Source: Zygaena filipendulae
Taxonomy: Eukaryota > Arthropoda > Insecta > Lepidoptera > Zygaenidae
Assembly (NCBI GenBank): GCA_907165275.2
Contig: OU015666.1
Location: 4,866,001-4,930,000, forward strand
Direction: 5' to 3'
DNA length: 64,000 nucleotides
The number at the start of each line of letters is the position of its first letter. The first letter of the stretch is position 1. Under the pieces are notes generated by a model. It was not told where the DNA came from, did no database searches, and saw only the letters and a program-made list of their open reading frames with translations. A program made the translations under genes and the position numbers. Below, in pieces: positions 11,289 through 21,679 of this stretch.

Positions 11289-14200
11289 ATGACTACGCAT
11301 AACCTTCAAATAGACAAGTTGAAAGGCAGAGAGAACTATAATACGTGGAAATTTGCCGTGCAGGCGTATTTACAGCACGAAGAATTGTGGGATTGCGTGG
11401 AACCTACCGACAAGCCGGTCGATCTCAAGAGGGATACGAAGGCGAAATCCAAGATAATATTGCTCGTGGACCCGATAAATTATGTTCACATCCAAGATGC
11501 AAAAACAGCGAAGGAAGTTTGGTGCAATTTGCAAAGAGCTTTCGAGGATTCAGGTTTGACACGAAAAGTTGGGTTACTCCGTGAATTAATTAATACTTCT
11601 TTGGATAACTGTTCCAATATCGAAGAGTATATTAATAAATTAGTAACCACCGCCCACAAGCTGAGAAATGTAGATTTCCATGTCGATGACGAATGGTTAG
11701 GTACATTAATGTTGACTGGTTTACCGGAAAGTTATAAACCGATGATTATGGGCATAGAAAGCTCCGGTATAAAGATAAGCTCAGACGCTATAAAAACAAA
11801 ATTATTACAAGAAGTCAAAGAGTCGAGCTCCGCTGTCTATTATACAAAGCCTAAGAATAAAAGTGTTACCCTCAATAATCAAAATAAAAAGTCAACTGAT
11901 ACCAATCAAAATTATAAGTTCAAAGGTCCCCGTTGTTATAACTGCAATAAATTTGGACACTTAAGTAGAAACTGTATGAAGAAAAGGGCAAGCAATAACT
12001 CTGAAAATAGTGAAAGTTTTGCAGCTGTCTTTTCAGCCCATGGTAGTATCAACAGCACAAACTGGTATGTGGATTCTGGAGCATCAATGCACATGACCAA
12101 CAACGATGAATGGATGTATGATACTTGCACTCCTGTTATACGAGAAGTAACTGTTGCCAGCAGCTCGACAGTACCTGTGGTCCGAATGGGAAATATCAAC
12201 CTAGATATATGTACCAATGGTAACATACACCATGTACAGGTAAGAGATGTTTTGTATATTCCCAACCTCAGTGCAAATCTGTTATCAGTCAGCCAATTAG
12301 TTAAAAGAGGCTGTCAAGTTGTCTTCACTGAAACTGGCTGTAATATTTATAACAAAGGGAAACAGTTAATAGCAACAGCTAGACTTATTAATAACATGTA
12401 TAAATTAAATACAGTTACCGAGAATGCAGTTTTTAATGTCACTGAATCTAAACAAAGTTTGGAAATATGGCACCGAAGAATGGGACATTTGAATTATAAT
12501 GATGTTCATAGACTAGTACACTGTACAGAGGGAGTAAAATTCTCTGATTTAACTGAAAATAAAAATTGTACTTCCTGTTTGAAAGGAAAACAAAGCCGGT
12601 TACCATTCAAGAATATTGGTTCAAGGGCATCTTCACCGCTTCAACTGATACACACCGACTTATGTGGCCCTATGGAGACACCCTCCGTTGGTGGAGCCAA
12701 GTATTTCATTACATTTATTGATGATTATTCAAGAAAAGTATTTGTTTATTTCTTAAAGAACAAAACTAATGTTAAAAATATATTTGAAAATTTCAAAATA
12801 GAAGTTGAAAATCAGCTTAACTTAAAAATTAAAGTGATTCGCTCTGATAATGGTCTAGAGTATATAAATAATGAATTCCTTAAATATTTAACAGACAATG
12901 GTATCAAGCACCAGACAACCACTCCGTACACTCCCGAGCAGAATGGACTCGCCGAGCGAATGAATCGCAGTTTAGTGGAACGTGCCCGATGCATGCTTTC
13001 TGATGCTGGTCTGCCGAAGGAATATTGGGCCGAAGCCGTGGCAACCGCAGCCTACGTGATTAATCGCTCTCCAACAAGGGTAATAAATGAGATAACACCG
13101 GAAGAAAAGTGGACAGGTAAAGTGCCAAACATTTCACACTTAAGAGTCTTTGGATGTAAAGCCATGGTCCACATTCCAAAAACAAAACGGTTGAAATGGG
13201 ACCCAAAATCAGAAGAGATGATATTTGTTGGATATTGCGAAAATTCAAAAGGATACAGGCTATTAAATATGAAGAATAAAAACATTTTTATTAGTAGAGA
13301 TGTGAGATTTTTAGAAGTTAATTATGATCAAATTAGCACAACTCAATTACCACTGGTTACACCAATCCGGTTGAAAGATGATACTACGACCATAACACTG
13401 AGCGAAAATGAGACTTCAAACACTGTCATAAGGCCGATGACACATGAGACATCATCATCACACATCACTTCCGATGAGAGTTTTGACTCTACTAGAGATG
13501 TCAATGATGAAACCTATGAACCGAGCACCGACATTTCATCCGAGTCGCCGTCACCCAATCGATACATAACGTTGAGAACACGAATGAGGCGACAGCAGAG
13601 TCCTGAAGCAAACGATGAAAATTATGCTTGTGTTGCTCTATGTCATGATCCCAAGACCTTGGAAGAAGCTTTATCATCAAAACAAAGTAAAAATTGGCAG
13701 AAAGCCATGGATGAGGAATACAATCTATTGTTGAAAAATAAAACTTGGGTATTATGTGAATTACCTACCGATAAGAAGCCAATACCATGTAGGTGGGTTT
13801 TCAAGACTAAGACTGATGAAAAAGGAAACCTAACGAAATATAAAGCGAGATTAGTAATAAAAGGTTGTGCACAAAGAAAAGGGATAGAATATGATGAAGT
13901 ATATGCACCTGTTATCCGATATTCATCTCTCCGTTATTTGCTAGCCATAGCAACAAAGCACAACCTTGACATAGATCAAATGGACGCTGTATCTGCATTC
14001 TTACAAGGAGATGTAGATGAAGAAATTTATATGTGTCAGCCGCCTAACTATAGCACAGGCACAGAAGTTTGCCTACTGAAACGATCGCTGTACGGTTTGA
14101 AACAGGCGAGCAGACAATGGAACAAAAAACTAGACACAGCGTTGAAAGAAATAGGCCTTGCTCAATCGTTACTAGATCCATGTATTTATTACAGAATAGA

Positions 14201-15209
14201 TAGAGATATAGTATTTTTAGCTATTTATGTTGACGATATGATTTTGATCACAAGTTCTACACAGATTAAAAAGGAAATAAAGAGAAAATTATTCGAAAAA
14301 TTCGAAGTAAAAGATTTGGGTGAATTAAAGTATTGCTTGGGAATGTGTGTAAACCGAAACCGAGAAAAAGGTATTTTATGCATAAGTCAAAATAAATATA
14401 TATGGGATATTCTGAATAAATACGGAATGGCAGACTGCAAAGGAGCGAAGACACCTATTGATCCAAAAACAAAATTGTCTGCCAGTAGTGAGGAAAAATA
14501 TATGAAAGATGTCAGTTACCAGGAAGTGATTGGATCATTGTTGTATTTGTCACAAGTTACACGTCCAGATATAAGCTATGTGGTGAACATTTTAAGCAAA
14601 TTTAATAATAACCCTGGATCCGAACATTGGAATGCTCTAAAGAGAGTCATGAGATATTTGAAACATACTGAAAACTATACTTTAACCTATGAGCAGAATA
14701 AAGGAGAAAAAAGTATAAGTGGGTTCTGTGATGCTGACTGGGCTAGCGCAGAGGACGATAGAAGATCCTGCACAGGATACATTTTTATGTTTCAGGGTGG
14801 TGCAATCAGCTGGAACTCTCGCCGGCAGCCGACGGTCGCGCTGTCTACGACCGAGGCTGAGTACATGTCCTTGTCAAGCTGTGTGCAGGAGGCAATGTGG
14901 CTGAGACAGATGCAAGAAAACTTTTGGCCTGAGCTGTCGTCAGTACCTCTTGCTATTTACTGCGACAATCAAAGCGCCATCAGGCTATCAGGTACCGATA
15001 ATAATTACCACTCTAGAACAAAGCACATAGATGTCCGACACCATTTTGTGCGCGACAAAGTACACCAGAAGAAAATAAATATTAAATACATTCAAACGAA
15101 TGAGATGGTCGCTGATGCGCTGACAAAGGGGACGTCGCAGCCGAAATTGGAATACTGCTCTTGCAAGATGGGTTTGCGTCCAAGGGAGGATATTGGAATA
15201 TGGACGTAA
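11289..15209 (+). CDS. copia-type Gag-Pol polyprotein, intact
   Basis: This 1306-residue single frame has the Ty1/copia order gag, protease, integrase, reverse transcriptase, RNase H. A gag region (1-210) is followed by a CCHC zinc knuckle (C216, C219, H224, C229) and the protease motif DSGA (D262). The integrase has an HHCC zinc domain starting near residue 395 and the catalytic triad D457, D520, E556 with exactly 35 residues between the last two. The reverse transcriptase has YVDD at 980-983. RNase H has D1148 and the TTEAEY motif at 1187-1192. No stop or frameshift was found. The ATG at 11,289 lies about 150 bp after the LTR and the frame begins with a typical copia gag (LKGRENYNTW). The stop lies 19 bp inside the 3' LTR. 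Length is close to that of Drosophila copia (about 1400 residues). It makes virus-like particles and copies the element through RNA; no envelope gene is present. Confidence 0.96.
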   Translation: MTTHNLQIDKLKGRENYNTWKFAVQAYLQHEELWDCVEPTDKPVDLKRDTKAKSKIILLVDPINYVHIQDAKTAKEVWCNLQRAFEDSGLTRKVGLLRELINTSLDNCSNIEEYINKLVTTAHKLRNVDFHVDDEWLGTLMLTGLPESYKPMIMGIESSGIKISSDAIKTKLLQEVKESSSAVYYTKPKNKSVTLNNQNKKSTDTNQNYKFKGPRCYNCNKFGHLSRNCMKKRASNNSENSESFAAVFSAHGSINSTNWYVDSGASMHMTNNDEWMYDTCTPVIREVTVASSSTVPVVRMGNINLDICTNGNIHHVQVRDVLYIPNLSANLLSVSQLVKRGCQVVFTETGCNIYNKGKQLIATARLINNMYKLNTVTENAVFNVTESKQSLEIWHRRMGHLNYNDVHRLVHCTEGVKFSDLTENKNCTSCLKGKQSRLPFKNIGSRASSPLQLIHTDLCGPMETPSVGGAKYFITFIDDYSRKVFVYFLKNKTNVKNIFENFKIEVENQLNLKIKVIRSDNGLEYINNEFLKYLTDNGIKHQTTTPYTPEQNGLAERMNRSLVERARCMLSDAGLPKEYWAEAVATAAYVINRSPTRVINEITPEEKWTGKVPNISHLRVFGCKAMVHIPKTKRLKWDPKSEEMIFVGYCENSKGYRLLNMKNKNIFISRDVRFLEVNYDQISTTQLPLVTPIRLKDDTTTITLSENETSNTVIRPMTHETSSSHITSDESFDSTRDVNDETYEPSTDISSESPSPNRYITLRTRMRRQQSPEANDENYACVALCHDPKTLEEALSSKQSKNWQKAMDEEYNLLLKNKTWVLCELPTDKKPIPCRWVFKTKTDEKGNLTKYKARLVIKGCAQRKGIEYDEVYAPVIRYSSLRYLLAIATKHNLDIDQMDAVSAFLQGDVDEEIYMCQPPNYSTGTEVCLLKRSLYGLKQASRQWNKKLDTALKEIGLAQSLLDPCIYYRIDRDIVFLAIYVDDMILITSSTQIKKEIKRKLFEKFEVKDLGELKYCLGMCVNRNREKGILCISQNKYIWDILNKYGMADCKGAKTPIDPKTKLSASSEEKYMKDVSYQEVIGSLLYLSQVTRPDISYVVNILSKFNNNPGSEHWNALKRVMRYLKHTENYTLTYEQNKGEKSISGFCDADWASAEDDRRSCTGYIFMFQGGAISWNSRRQPTVALSTTEAEYMSLSSCVQEAMWLRQMQENFWPELSSVPLAIYCDNQSAIRLSGTDNNYHSRTKHIDVRHHFVRDKVHQKKINIKYIQTNEMVADALTKGTSQPKLEYCSCKMGLRPREDIGIWT
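15182..15190 (+). promoter_or_regulatory. polypurine tract
   Basis: AAGGGAGGA abuts the 3' LTR, where plus-strand DNA synthesis is primed. It also codes for the last residues of the polyprotein. Confidence 0.8.
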
Positions 15210-15413
15210 ACTTAGTAAAGGTGTTGAACGCGTGATATGGAACGTTCGGATTCACGTCACTATTATAAAAAAAAAAAAAAAAAGGTCAATGGCCGTCTGC
15301 CTACTGTGCGCGTTCATATCTCTGTTCCGTATGTTTAATATCGCCTCCGTTGTTATTCGTTATAATACTTAAATTACGTTTAAAACATTCGCTTTGGCTT
15401 TTTATTCCCATCA
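15191..15413 (+). repeat. 3' LTR of the copia element
   Basis: This LTR has the same 223 bases as the 5' LTR. It is followed at once by the target duplication CAGCT. Confidence 0.95.
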
Positions 15414-15469
15414 CAGCTTTTTCTATCGATAAGTTTCTGCAGTAACTTTTATTTTTGTAAATTCTATAG

Positions 15470-15584
15470 GTATGATGTAACGAAGATATTGTATACGTGT
15501 CTATCGCTCGGCAAGGTGCGGCTGCCGGCGGCGCTGCACATCGCCGCCAAGAAGAATGTCAAAGCGGCCACTCTGCTGCTAGAA
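15470..15584 (+). CDS. single ankyrin-repeat exon (host gene part or relic)
   Basis: The frame contains GKVRLPAALHIAAKKN followed by VKAATLLLE. This is very close to the repeat of animal ankyrins (Ank/Ank2 type) that reads GKVRLPALHIAAKK. A plausible splice acceptor (T-rich tract, then TATAG) ends at 15,469. A possible donor GTGACT starts at 15,585, right after LLLE. The region is GC-rich in an AT-rich setting, as coding DNA is. Two oddities stand out. There is one extra alanine codon in PAALH and one missing acidic codon after KKN, so length is kept but spacing is not. The residues before GKV do not match an ankyrin, so the true acceptor may instead be the AG just before GTGCGG at 15,516. 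No neighbouring ankyrin exon was found in the window. It could be a real exon between long introns or a stray duplicated exon. Confidence 0.55.
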
Positions 15585-15960
15585 GTGACTAATAGTGATT
15601 ATATGATCTTTGGTGACTACACTCTACTATCCCTAATAAATGCGAAAGGTTGTTTCAAAATTAGAAAATGGAATGTAATTATTATAAATTGAAAAATTTA
15701 TTTAAGCAATGGATTTAAACTTAGGTTTAAAGAAAAAATACTACATTTTATTCTCTCAAAATGTTACGTTTTTTTTTATTTATTTACCAAGTTGCCAATA
15801 AAATTTAAGGTTAATAATTAATTAAGGTTTAATAATTTAAGGTTAACATAAAATAGCACAAGAAACCACAGAGATTTGTACAATTAGTGCTACTTCTATA
15901 TTTATTATGCTATCGGTATAGAAAAACAATCTACACATCTATATCTATACATCTATTTGC
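15585..15960. other. AT-rich sequence after the ankyrin exon
   Basis: This is probably intron. The ankyrin frame stays open for another ~100 bases but loses protein-like character after 15,590. Confidence 0.4.
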
Positions 15961-16135
15961 TTATGCCACCCACTTAGTGTTAAGTCATATTTGTCTTTTC
16001 CAACTCGGGTAGCCTGTTAGATATTAGTGATAAGGTCGCCAATTGTAGCCTATATTTACGAATTGTAGTAATATTAAGTTGCATGTATTTTGTGGGTATA
16101 TAATAAAGTTATTTCATTCATTCATTCATTCATCT
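15961..16135 (+). mobile_element. LINE 3' end remnant with CATT tail
   Basis: The motif GATAAGGTCGCCAATTGTA, then TATAATAAAG and a (CATT)n tail, resembles the 3' untranslated end of common lepidopteran LINEs. No reverse transcriptase part is attached. Confidence 0.55.
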
Positions 16136-16214
16136 ATACATCCATATCAAATAAAACTAAAGTGTCCGCTTGCAATCCCAAACCAACATTTATATGCTGT
16201 TAAATTATATTCTA

Positions 16215-16553
16215 TACAACGTGTTAATGAATTAACTGAAAACTAGAAAGTATTTTGCTCAGAATCGACTAGCGAATCGATCGCATTATGTCTTAATATA
16301 GGTTGTATTTTTCATTTTTACTAGCCCATGTCTAAATTATTTATAATACAATATTTGGCGCGTACGCCGCCGCCCGCAGCAAAAAAAAAATCGAACCGGT
16401 AGGCGCGGGCTAGCGCTTGAAATTTCGTAGATAGATCACCTCCAAACTAATTTCGAATAACTTTTTTCGACATAAAATATATTTTAATCACATTATTGTT
16501 TATTTTTTTAAATGGGGTGTATCAGCTTTTAGTTAATTCATTAACACGTTGTA
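16215..16553. mobile_element. 339-bp MITE with 23-bp perfect inverted ends, TA target
   Basis: The left end TACAACGTGTTAATG... (16,215-16,237) is perfectly inverted at 16,531-16,553. Each end is flanked by TA (16,213-16,214; 16,554-16,555), as for Tc1/mariner-mobilised elements. The centre (16,357-16,420) is GC-rich, with GGCGCGTACGCCGCCGCCC. There is no ORF. Confidence 0.75.
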
Positions 16554-17005
16554 TATATTGTTATACTTACCATAAGGAACTTTTGTATAACAATTCACCT
16601 TTATGTTACTGGTATAGTTGAAATCAATGGAACCCCTATGTACGCCACGACCTCACCGTTTACGTGAGGAAGGTGAACATTAATAATTTTCTCTGTATCC
16701 GCCGTTTACGGAGATTAACGTCGAACCATAGACGGTTTGTATGAATAATATTGTTGTAACTACACAAACATAATATGATATGTATAACATCTCGTCTATA
16801 TGTTACATAAATATGCTTCTAACCTATATATACAGATATGAACAAGCTTAATGTCTGTGCAACAGAATACATGACTAAGGGGAGTAAGCAGAAAGGGCAT
16901 AATTTGAATAGAATCATCAATCAAAATTGTATCATCTATTAATTAATTCTGTATCGCACCACGTATTTGATTCCAATGGTTATTTTTTCTAGATCTGTGA
17001 TATAC

Positions 17006-17435
17006 AGCAAGCTTACTCTTGACGCTATCGGGGAAGGGTCACACTCTTGATGGAATCGTGTTAGGATCAAATCGAACTCGAATCGAAATGAGATTAAAAA
17101 GGAATCAGATTTTGCTACTTTTGAAACTTCGCGATCGTGTCTCTATATTTTTCGATTTCCATATGGGAATCGTGCTATTTACTTGTCGTACGTCATCTTA
17201 AGACAACACGATTCCAAGTACGATTTGATTTCGATCTCAAAAGTACCTATATACCTATATACCTATATAGGTAAAGTATAGTAGTAAGTAAGGTAAGTAC
17301 CTATATACCTATATACGTATATAGGTAAAGTACCTATATACCTATATAGGTACTGAAATGACATTAAGATGAAATCAAATCGAAGTCAAATCTAAATCGA
17401 AATCAGCCTCAAATTATTTTTAAGAGTAAGGCCCC
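17006..17435. mobile_element. MITE-like repeat with CTTACTCTTGA ends, copy 1
   Basis: It starts AGCAAGCTTACTCTTGAC and ends AAGAGTAAGGCCCC, which are imperfect inverted ends. The interior (GGATCAAATCGAACTCGAAT and AACACGATTCCAA) is shared with the copy at 31,171-31,455. A tandem of TATACCTATATAGG-type units is inserted or expanded at 17,245-17,357. Confidence 0.65.
17245..17357. repeat. short palindromic tandem (ACCTATAT)n
   Basis: Repeats of ACCTATAT and ATATAGGT alternate, so the block can fold on itself. It is absent from the sister copy at 31 kb, so it arose after that repeat dispersed. Confidence 0.7.
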
Positions 17436-19239
17436 ACCTCGCAGTGATTACCATGCCTCATCTTGAGGAAACTATCTATGACTATCAAGAAGCTTGTATT
17501 TTTTTCTTCTTCTGGATTTCCCATATTTTAAATTTTGCTAATTTTAAGCAAAATAAAATAGATTTTAAACACAACAAAATTCACTTTTAACAATATTTTT
17601 TTAACGATACGAAAATAAATGATGGATCCGTCATCTTATATTAGCGCTGCGCTACTCAACCCTAAATGTTGTGGTCAGTGGTGCTGGCCACTAAACTCTT
17701 TTGGCATTTCACTCCAATTTCATAACAGGTAAATATCCAATTTAGGGATAGATGATGGATATCTAATATGTACGGCAGAAAAGGGATTATTGTATGTAGC
17801 TAACAGACATCGCGTGCGCCCGTAATGAAATAGTACCTAGTGGGGCAATGCCGTGACTCCAATCACGCGCCTGTAATTGGTGTAAGGCGATTTGAATGAA
17901 AGCATAGGTTAATAAATAAATTGATAAGTATTACAAACTATTATTATTCATTCAAACCAATAATTAAAATAAATCGATTCGAAGAGTTTCAGTCAAACGT
18001 AATCATGAACAAATATTTGGTGTGCAGCCAGCTGTTGGATGTATGGAAGATCATAGTATATTCTACAAAATTCATAGAATATAACTATGATAATATGAAT
18101 TAAAATGCAAACGGTTTTAGAAACTTAAATCTTACAAAGGGAAAACTTCTACGACACGTAGCTTCATGAAACTAAAAGTAAATGATAAATAAATAAGTAA
18201 TGATAAACACGCAACAGACACAATTTTTGCACTCAGTCTGCAGCGAGTATCTTTTGAATAATTTACAAGCACAGCAGCCGTCGGATAGCAAATAGAATAA
18301 AGAATAAAATCCTAATTTACGTTCAAGATTAGTTAATAATAGATACATAAGATAATCCAAGCTATATATTTTGTTTGAAAATTTGAACTACAAATTCTAA
18401 CACAAGCCAAATAAAAGACTTTACGTGAACCTTTCTATCGACTAATAAATCTGATGGCGTTTATAAAACTAAGATAAAAATATTCTTGCCTAATATTTAA
18501 AAACAGAAAAGAACAGACATTATTTTCAGCACACACAAAATAAAAATGAAAATTTAAAGCTACATACTACTAGACCACAGTACAGTATAGTACAGTACAG
18601 CAGGACTACTAGTTTTATATTTACGAGCACCCGTAGGTTAGTTTAGGTTTGAACTGTGCGTGACCAAAACATAGTCAATTAGTATGAAAATAATAAAGTG
18701 TGTGTGCGAAGTGGAGAAATAGATGGTCCCACTTTTTAGCACAAAGTTACTTTTTATCTCGATAAGAACTCCCGAGGGAATCCCGAAATTACCGCGTCTG
18801 AAAGAGTTGGCATGCGTAATGAGAATGATGGTCGTTACGAATTATATTTCAAGATAGATTTAGCTTAGTTAAATAGGTACAAGGACAGTTGATACATACG
18901 TAAAAGGAAGTTGGGGATGTAACCAAACCGGCATTAAATTAGGGGGTGAAACACAGCCACGTAGCTATCTATCCATGTTTATGAAATTTAAGCTCATCAT
19001 GCACGTATAGCGAACGCTAATTACCCGTATTTAAACATTGCACGTGGCTGATTTCGTGTCTTAATTTAAGATGTACAGTTTACATCACGAACGAACGTCG
19101 CAGTGTGTGTACACGCCCTAATGAACATTAAAAGGTATGTAGGTACATATATACAACACGGAATTTGCCTCGACCTTTTCATTGTAAAATGGTGGATCGT
19201 CTGCAGGGCCAGTTTTCATTCGAATTTTATTATTAGATA
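17436..19239. other. unassigned AT-rich sequence
   Basis: No gene was seen. Positions 18,767-18,802 look like a Helitron 3'-end scrap (CTCCCGAGGGAATCCCGAAATT, broken context). CAGTACAGTATAGTACAGTA near 18,579 is a short tandem. Confidence 0.45.
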
Positions 19240-19335
19240 CTAGCTGTTCCCCGCGGTTTCACTCGCGTTAATTTCGGAGTTCGTGCGGGAGTTCCGATAG
19301 AAAAAGTACCCTATATCCTTCTCTGTACTCCTGAC

Positions 19336-20654
19336 AGGGGAAACTTGCCTAAATCGTACTTGTTCCTAAAACGTACCCTATCAATTTCTCTTATCCTGAA
19401 ACTGCAGTGGCAACGCAAGTACTAGGAAATGGAAATACTAGTTCGCCATGTCACCTCACCCGAGTTACAAATCCACGCTTCCGCTTTGTTAAAAATTATT
19501 CAAAAAACAAATAATTTTGTTGTTTTCGAGTAATTTTTTTGGTTGATTCATAAGATTTTTAATTTTTTTCATGGTGAGTTGTATAAATTAGAAGTTTTAT
19601 ACTTAATTCTGTACTAATTCACATTTTAAATTATTAGACATACACAAACCTGCCTGGCAGCAATTTAGTTACGCGGCAATTTTGAAATCGTTAGTTATCT
19701 TGAGTCTAATTCGTACTCATCACTTTGTTTTATTTCGTACCGGTATGAATTAGGAGTAATTGTTTATTTTTTTGTTTAATGTCAATATGACCAAACGACA
19801 AAATACAATACTTGGCCAAGTGACGATATAGAAAAACCCTCAGTGGGTATAAAAATGGAATTTTAAAATTTAATGAAGCTTCTCGTGTATTTAATTCCAA
19901 AACTCACATTTCGACGCCATTTAAGAGCATATCAGAATACAAAGTTTTTCTACATTATAATGTAGTCATTGTAAAACAAAAAGGGTTATAAAAAATAAAA
20001 CAACATCGCAAAAATCCAATGATTCAAAAAAGAAGACTGTAGAAATTTCGGTGGACAAAAAGTCATAAAAATGAAGAATCTCAAAGAAAAAATATAAAGA
20101 AAATTAAGAAGATAGCTAGTATTTTCCATTTTAGGCAGTAAAAAAGAAGACATGATACAGTGTGAAACCTGGATTCTGGAACTTGATTAAACTCTTAATT
20201 TTATTTGGGATGATTGCAAAGAATTAGAAAATACAGTTAGATATGCTACCCATAGTTAAAATGTTCGTTTCATTTCTGAGATGATTGCATATGAGTCGAC
20301 AAATTAGTGACACAATAAATAATAATAATTACTATTACTCATAAAAGTCAATTGCTAATATTATGAAACTGATTTTAATTATAGTATCTCAAGTTGGACA
20401 TAGGGATATACGAGTACGATATAGGAATATAAGGGTACGTTTTAGGAACAAATAAACCTAAATCGTACCTTTTCCACTTTTTTTTAAAACCTATTTTTCT
20501 CACAAGTTATTAAAGTTTAAGTTCATTTTGTTATTTTTTTTGATAAGTAAATAAATAAAGATTATTTTAACATCAATTGAATGTTCTTTCCTTATTTATA
20601 TTTCCAGATAATTAGCATTTCTCTGAAGGGGTACGAATAAGGCAAGTTTCCCCT
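19336..20654 (+). mobile_element. 1.3-kb DNA transposon remnant with AGGGGAAACTTGCC ends
   Basis: The left end AGGGGAAACTTGCC is perfectly inverted at the right end (GGCAAGTTTCCCCT). A sub-terminal segment TTGTTCCTAAAACGTACCCT near 19,358 recurs inverted near 20,430. The interior keeps a broken transposase N-terminus (see 19,795). No clean target duplication was found; a pogo/Tc1 element would leave TA. It sits inside a Helitron and is therefore younger than it. Confidence 0.65.
19795..19945 (+). pseudogene. decayed transposase N-terminus, pipsqueak-type helix-turn-helix
   Basis: Read across one apparent single-base frameshift near 19,835, the fragments WPSDDIEK and then KNGILKFNEASRVFN can be seen. 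They match the pattern of the HTH_psq domain at the start of pogo-like and jerky-like transposases (W..ED...A..A...G..S...A...Y.IP). Stops appear soon after. The assignment is inference from the pattern; the catalytic domain is not recognisable. Confidence 0.5.
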
Positions 20655-20904
20655 ATGTGTTTAAAATTTCGTGATGATCGGTTGGTCCGTTAAGGCGTGA
20701 AAGTGTAACAGACAGACAGACAGACTGACAGACAGACAGTCAGAGTTACTTTCGCATTTATATTATTACTAGGGATTTTCTTGCACTGTGGCTGCTCTAC
20801 TTTTTAGTGTATCTATAGTCTATACCTATTATCTACCTAACCTACCTATCTACGAGTACCTATCAAAACTACTACCTATTATAAAAGAGAAAGATTAGAT
20901 TTTT

Positions 20905-21067
20905 TGTTTAATTGGTACAATTTAACTCAAACCACTACTAGACCAATTTCAAAAATTATTTCACCATCAAGATGTTACATTATCCCTGAGTAATATAGGC
21001 TATATTGTAACCCGATATTCCCGCGGTAACTCCGAAATTACCATGGGTGAAACCGCGACCAACAGCT
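20905..21067 (+). mobile_element. family-A Helitron-like copy, 3' part
   Basis: ATTCCCGCGGTAACTCCGAA and GGGTGAAACCGCG...CAGCTAAG mark the 3' end. The terminal GT has decayed. Confidence 0.55.
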
Positions 21068-21679
21068 AAGTAATAAATAAGTATTTAAACACTTCCACAT
21101 CTATATTAGGTATAAGCTTTAAATGCTTTGGTGAATTTACTTCTAACGGCCAGTTACGGCAAACCTGAGGTTATAAATATACCTAACTCCATATTATAAT
21201 ACCGAAATGGTTACAATATCACGTTGGTACCTACTTCTGGTTGTGGAGCGTCGATATGAATATTGAATAACGCCGCCTTTTCAATCCACTAAATTTGCAA
21301 TATCATTCCTGTTGATATTATAAGCACGCGCGTTAGACGGGATGCGCATATTCGCCCTAGCTACGTAACTGTAGAAACTAACTCTATGTAGGTATTATTA
21401 AAGCCTCAACTTTAAAAAAAATACCGTCAAAAATTTGTGTGGGCTTAGGTCTATATACATCTTTTTCTTGTTAAATGAAATTACTTGAACTATAAAAAAG
21501 TTAGTTAATTTCAGTTTTCTAAAGCTTACGATAATTTTAAATGTGAACATCAAGATTTTTTTCTACCGTGCGTTAAGAAGCTCACTCACTCACTCACGCT
21601 TTTATTTTCGATATTGAGAGCGTCATCTGTTATACGGCGATTGAACTACACCAATTGTCAGGTTTCCAATTTTTGCTTA

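Larger units (their letters stand above)
10916..15413 (+). mobile_element. complete Ty1/copia LTR retrotransposon
   Basis: A 4498-bp element is bounded by two 223-bp LTRs that match base for base by eye, including a run of 17 A. A perfect 5-bp target duplication CAGCT lies at 10,911-10,915 and 15,414-15,418. The primer-binding site, a single gag-pol frame and a purine tract are all in place. Identical LTRs and an open frame indicate a very recent insertion that may still be active. The element is inserted about 55 bp upstream of an ankyrin-type exon, in the same orientation. Confidence 0.96.
19240..20775 (-). mobile_element. Helitron-like copy split by a DNA transposon
   Basis: Positions 19,240-19,335 hold the CTAGCTGTTCCCCGCGG end of a minus-strand copy. 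Positions 20,655-20,775 hold its other half, with GACAGACAGACAGACTGACA and the end TTACTAGGGA. The two halves are separated by the insertion at 19,336-20,654. Confidence 0.65.

Noticed and set aside
14719..14904. Alternative-frame ORFs within copia (also 11,345 and several minus-strand ones)
   Set aside because: They are shadows of the intact 1306-codon frame.
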